A stretch of 64,000 nucleotides of DNA from Lepiota brunneoincarnata (taxonomy: Eukaryota > Basidiomycota > Agaricomycetes > Agaricales > Agaricaceae): positions 124,001-188,000 of the forward strand of contig JAEBUN010000033.1 in assembly GCA_023014365.1 (NCBI GenBank), given 5' to 3'. The notes beneath the pieces are model-generated. The model ran no database searches. It was not told the origin of the DNA and saw nothing but the letters and a program-made list of their open reading frames with translations. Shown piece after piece: positions 60,001 to 64,000 of this stretch (its first letter is position 1; every line of letters starts with the position of its first letter). The position numbers were made by a program, and so were the translations under genes.

Positions 60001-63000
60001 CTTGGCTTCTGCTTGTTCTAGCTCTTCTTTTTCTTCTTCATCTGTATGCTGGCCGGCCGCCGTTGATTGAAGCAGGGTCTTCATAGTGGGTGAGGCCAAG
60101 AACGCTTCGGAGCTGCCTTCAAACTGCAGCCGACCGTTATCCAAGGCAACGATGTACTTGGCACCTGGTGCACACAGCTGGACATGATGCGAAACGAGGA
60201 TTACGGTTCGGCCACGCATCAGCTCCCCCCTGAGGCACTCGCTATATAGATGGTATGCCGTATGAGCATCAACTGAGAAATTACTTCAGCATAGTCTTAT
60301 TTCTTTGCCTCTGGGAAATTACCAGCTGAAAGCACGTCATCAAGCAAGAGGATGGATGCTCGAGAATATACAGCCCGTGCCAGCGAAACTAGATGTGTAA
60401 TTCAGCTGTTAGTATACACCTATAAGTGATGCAACCCACCCCGAGCTTTCTGTCCACCAGAGAGATTAATCTAGGGACGTAATTGTCAGCAGCATCTCCA
60501 TATTATAGCTACTGTGCAGATACGCACTCCGCGCTCTCCAATCTCAGACTCATCTCCGTCCTCCAAAATTGCGAGGTCACTCAAAAGCGCGCAGACTTCC
60601 AATGTCTTCTGGTATCGCTCTTCGTCATATGGCAGGTTGAACAAAATATTCTCTAAAATAGATACAGATCAGAGTCTCCGTGATCAACCTTACTCTTGTT
60701 ACGTGCCTCTGATAGACGTGTTGCGCAGCCAGGCAGTTTGTGGTACATACGCGGTGAAGCCTTCCACGACCCACTGTCCGGAAATGGTTCCCCGAGCACA
60801 CAACGCCAAAGAATCTGGCGGGGAACGTGGGCAAAGCAGTTGACCGGCCAGAACATCTGCTTCGCCGAGCAACGCCAATTGCAACAACGTCTTCCCTGAG
60901 CCAAATTTGCCACAGATGAGCGAAAGTTCTCCATTGGGAAAGTGTAAGGTCAGATCCTCCAGGACAAATTTTTGTTTGGGAGTGGAAGCAATCGAGGATG
61001 CAGCTGAGCGGTCTTGTGGCCATGTAATTGTGCACGATCTGAGGGCGATTACTGTACTCTGTTGATCCAAGGGCGATACAGGTTCAACCTCGTCACCATC
61101 GAGGTATTTTTCAATACGCCGGAGAGAAACCGAGCTCTGGAGCATATTGATGAAAGTGATTGGGAGACTATTGAGGGCCCCTCTCATCTCATTGAAAACT
61201 AGACAAAGGTTAGTGATCAGTACCGACGAAAAGGGCACCATTTACCCATGATCTGAAGGGACAGTCAGAACTCCTGATATATCCCTAAACTGAAGACCTA
61301 CCGAGGTGAATGCAACAGAGGGCGTCAGAGCTTGCTTACGAATAACTGCGTAGTGCCAGAAGGACACAACCATTACAAGGATGGGAGATGCGTGCCTATG
61401 TGCTGCATTTTGTATTGCACACTGAAGATATATATGCCATGACCTACCAGATAGTATTCCAGGTGGTCTGTTGTCCAAGAGATGTCAGCAAGTAATTGCC
61501 TAGAAGTATTTGGTCGAACGCAAACCTCAATCATGTAGTTTTTCTTGTGATATTTAAGCTCCTTCTCACGAACCTTGAGCACACGAGCCTCAAAGCTACG
61601 CTCCCATGCCATGAACTTGAGCATCCTAATGCCGCCCAGGATCTGATCGAGAAGAGTAGACATCACTCAATGACACGGTAGGGAGGCTACACACCTCATT
61701 CATCAACGAGACCCTCTCATCTGTTGCCTTCATCAGATCGTCTTGTGTATCATAACTGGTCTTTCCAGCGATGTGATTCAATGGCCAGGAAAAACACATC
61801 ACTGCAAGTCCGAAGAAACACGATACGCCTGTAATGTGATTAGTCACCCATGCCTACCAGCCGCGGACAAACACCCACCAAGCAAGTGGTATAAGAAGAC
61901 GGTCGCAATTACAATTTCAATAGGCGAATTGACGAGGGAACGCAGAGCCCATGCAGAATTGCTGACTCTATCAACATCAGTTGTCATCAATGTCATAATC
62001 CGAGCCTTGCTCGAGAATTCGTTTTTCTGATCTTGTTTTGTATTTGCTTCATCAGAGACCCCTGAGGTCTGTGGCCCGTCTTCTCGCCTTGGTGCGGATG
62101 GGGTAGATGCAACGTCTTTCCGAACAAGGGTCTTGGCGAAAAGGATGGAATTCAGTTGGATGCGGAGGCGAGTCTGGGTGTTGCCATTGCACAAGGACCA
62201 TAGTTGACCTTGAACTGCGAAAGTTCAGTGTAACAACAGGCCCGACTGCGCGACAGAACTCACCCAAGTGTGAGATAGCCCCGGATAAGAAAAGACCAAT
62301 TGCGTAAACCCATCCCCACTCTGGATTTTCCCGCTTGCTATCCACTTCCAGATAAGCTACAAGCCTTTGCAAGAATAATGCCGGTGTGTAGTCGAGACCC
62401 GCCGCCACTGGCGTCAAGATTAGCGCAACAGTTAAGGGCCACCTGTTCAGCCAGAACAGGCGGTACCCCAGGGCTAAGCCAGATCCAGACTTCGGCTTCC
62501 ACGAACCAATACGCAATTTAATCTCATGCATGGCTTTCCTCATCTTTGCGTAGTTATACGTGGAACGCATGTCGCCAGGTACGATGGGCAAGTCCCCGAT
62601 ATCCAAACTCGTGGCGATGTTGCCTAACCAGACAACCTTCGTGGTATACGAGAACAGGAGGCTTTCCCAAGGTGATGCACCTGTACGTGATCCCATCAAT
62701 CCTTGATGCATACAATCCCAAAATGCAAAAGAATGCAGGCGCACCAACAAAACCACAGACATTCTCCTTTTCTGTGTTTGTGATCGCTGTGACTGTCTTC
62801 TCTGAATAGATTCTCTCTGGTGGAAAATGCAGTTTGGGTCCCATAGGTGTCGTGAACGCGACTGCACAAACCATTGTATATAGTGCAAACGTCGCATACC
62901 ACAACCTGGGAGGTCCTTCCTCGCACTGTCCCGGAACACTGACTATCACTGGCGGCGTATTCGGAAAAATCCCTGAAGCTCCAAATAGTGTAGTGGCCAC

Positions 63001-63528
63001 TGTTGAGAGGGCCACAATATGCAACACGGCCCTGGTATGCGAGTGCACATCACGCTGGTTCACCGACTGGCCAGTGAGGACAAGGAGGTAGACACAAAAC
63101 GCGATTTGTAGAGCATCGCCAATGGAATGGCGCCTGTCACGACTTGCAACGGACCAACAGAGATTCGAGACGTTGATAGCCAAGGCAAAAGCTAAGATTA
63201 TTGTCATAGCCAGCTTTCGTCGTCGAACCTAGGGTAAATATCCCCCGGGTACAACCATCAACAGGTAGTAGCAACACCTACAACGTTTGCAGCCCACCTG
63301 TTTCCAAAACTCGTCGATATCAATAGGGTACCCGTCAATCATATCTTCCGGTGTCGCAACATCAAAAAGATCATCTCGACCCATGGTCCCATTCCCCGCG
63401 TCCTCGTCAGCCACATGCGTAGGCAAACTAATTTTCCCCTCCTTTTCCTTCATCAGATACCTCACAACACAGCTCCCAACCACACACGCGAATAATCCGG
63501 CAGAAATTTCAAGTTGAGATCGCAGCAT
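57040..63528 (-). CDS. ABCC (MRP-type) transporter, tandem copy B
   Basis: An ATP-driven exporter of conjugates or xenobiotics, probably at the plasma or vacuolar membrane. ATG 63528 gives [20 protein letters not shown]. The order is TMD0-like N-terminal helices, a linker with [19 protein letters not shown] and [23 protein letters not shown]1, NBD1 (Walker A GKFGSGKT, signature NLSGGQKAR, Walker [12 protein letters not shown]), an acidic linker ([16 protein letters not shown]), TMD2, then NBD2 ([66 protein letters not shown]). It ends KKMAGV at 57040-57042. I found no frame break. The Asp in place of the catalytic Glu in NBD1 is normal for ABCC. Microexons of 8 nt (encoding VGK) and 11 nt (57508-57518) and the GC-AG intron 57644-57693 match copy A. 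The substrate is unknown. Confidence 0.88.
57293..58351 (-). repeat. Near-identical NBD2 tract, copy B side (gene conversion)
   Basis: Partner of 50082-51140 at a constant offset of about 7211-7212 bases. The one-base difference at 50598 in copy A is the only coding length change within the tract. Confidence 0.85.
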
Positions 63529-64000
63529 TTTGAGGGGTCTTTTTATGGGAATTCAAAGCGAATTTTGTCTGCGCGAGCAGTTTTAAAGAATTGAATGCCC
63601 CAAGCACAAGAGAATTTCACCCCATCCGAAATTGATTCCGGTGCGCATATTTAATTGGCCACCTGCATTTTTCATCTCGGTAACACAAGGATGATCAAAT
63701 TATCGACATCATGCATCCACTGTGACCCACCGTGGCCCCCAACGACGCACCCAGCGTTTCAGCAAACCTGGGAGTCATTGTCAGCGTCCTAAGATATCGG
63801 AGATCTGGTCAACGCACTATCAGCACATCGCAAGCCCGTTTGCCTCTAAACTGTCGGAAAGCGAAGACGATCGATAGGCTCTCGACGCTTCCAATTTCAG
63901 TCCCTGACTCGGTCAAAGGCGCCCGACAGCAACAAACACCCGCTCCGCCCGAGCTACCCCCCACCACTGCAATCTCTTCGTGTTCCCGTAGCACAGTAGT
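63529..64000. other. Upstream region of ABCC copy B; window edge
   Basis: Promoter of copy B, with an AT-rich TTAAATATG on the minus strand near 63646. The last 200 bases are C-rich on the plus strand and could be the 5' region of a gene beyond the window; no start is called. Confidence 0.4.

Noticed and set aside
59206..60219. 337-codon minus-strand frame read straight through TMD2 of ABCC copy B
   Set aside because: It is a genuine part of the transporter but runs through two in-frame introns; the spliced model keeps family spacing.
49827..63528. Tandem ABC genes considered as an assembly duplication
   Set aside because: Outside the NBD2 tract the copies differ at many positions in exons and introns and have distinct flanks, so they are real paralogues.

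Overview
The window is nuclear DNA of a filamentous basidiomycete, most likely an Agaricomycete (probably Agaricales). The evidence is dense, mostly 45-70 nt introns, an AA9 cellulose-active oxidase, expanded ABCC transporters, a basidiomycete-type F-box protein and a WD40 membrane protein typical of that class. No bacterial, viral, CRISPR or rRNA features were seen. Gene models were built by hand: exon joins were chosen from splice consensus, reading phase and remembered family motifs. No alignment was run, so family assignments rest on motif recognition.

Layout. 1-302: 5' end of an unrecognised gene on the minus strand. 1014-5369: membrane-anchored WD40 protein with a WDR26/Gid7-like propeller and an apparent single-base frameshift. 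6085-6540: small hypothetical protein, whose 3' end is duplicated at 9346-9533. 7781-9059: divergent casein-kinase-1-like kinase. 10117-17885: accessory block with decayed copies of a multi-span membrane protein family around an AA9 lytic polysaccharide monooxygenase (11537-12663, one frameshift) and an orphan ORF. 18350-28307: compact housekeeping block with RAM2 (prenyltransferase alpha), YRA1 (mRNA export adaptor with a 735-nt intron), RPC31 (Pol III subunit), RUD3 (golgin) and a long F-box protein. 29801-31092: DUS4 tRNA dihydrouridine synthase. 31093-35060: gene-poor. 35061-38915: divergent pair of a sorbitol/xylitol-type dehydrogenase and a short-chain dehydrogenase. 38916-45075: gene-poor. 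45076-47353: malic enzyme. 47837-49142: single-pass membrane glycoprotein. 49827-63528: two tandem ABCC transporters of about 6.5 kb each.

The most notable signals are these. The ABCC pair shows an almost identical NBD2 tract of about 1.06 kb inside otherwise diverged paralogues (gene conversion), and the downstream copy carries two frameshifts. Both copies share 8-nt and 11-nt microexons. Six introns in the window are of the GC-AG type. YRA1 has a very long intron, recalling the autoregulatory intron of yeast YRA1. Four apparent single-base insertions occur in three genes and none of the apparent errors is a deletion, so assembly error and real decay both need to be considered.
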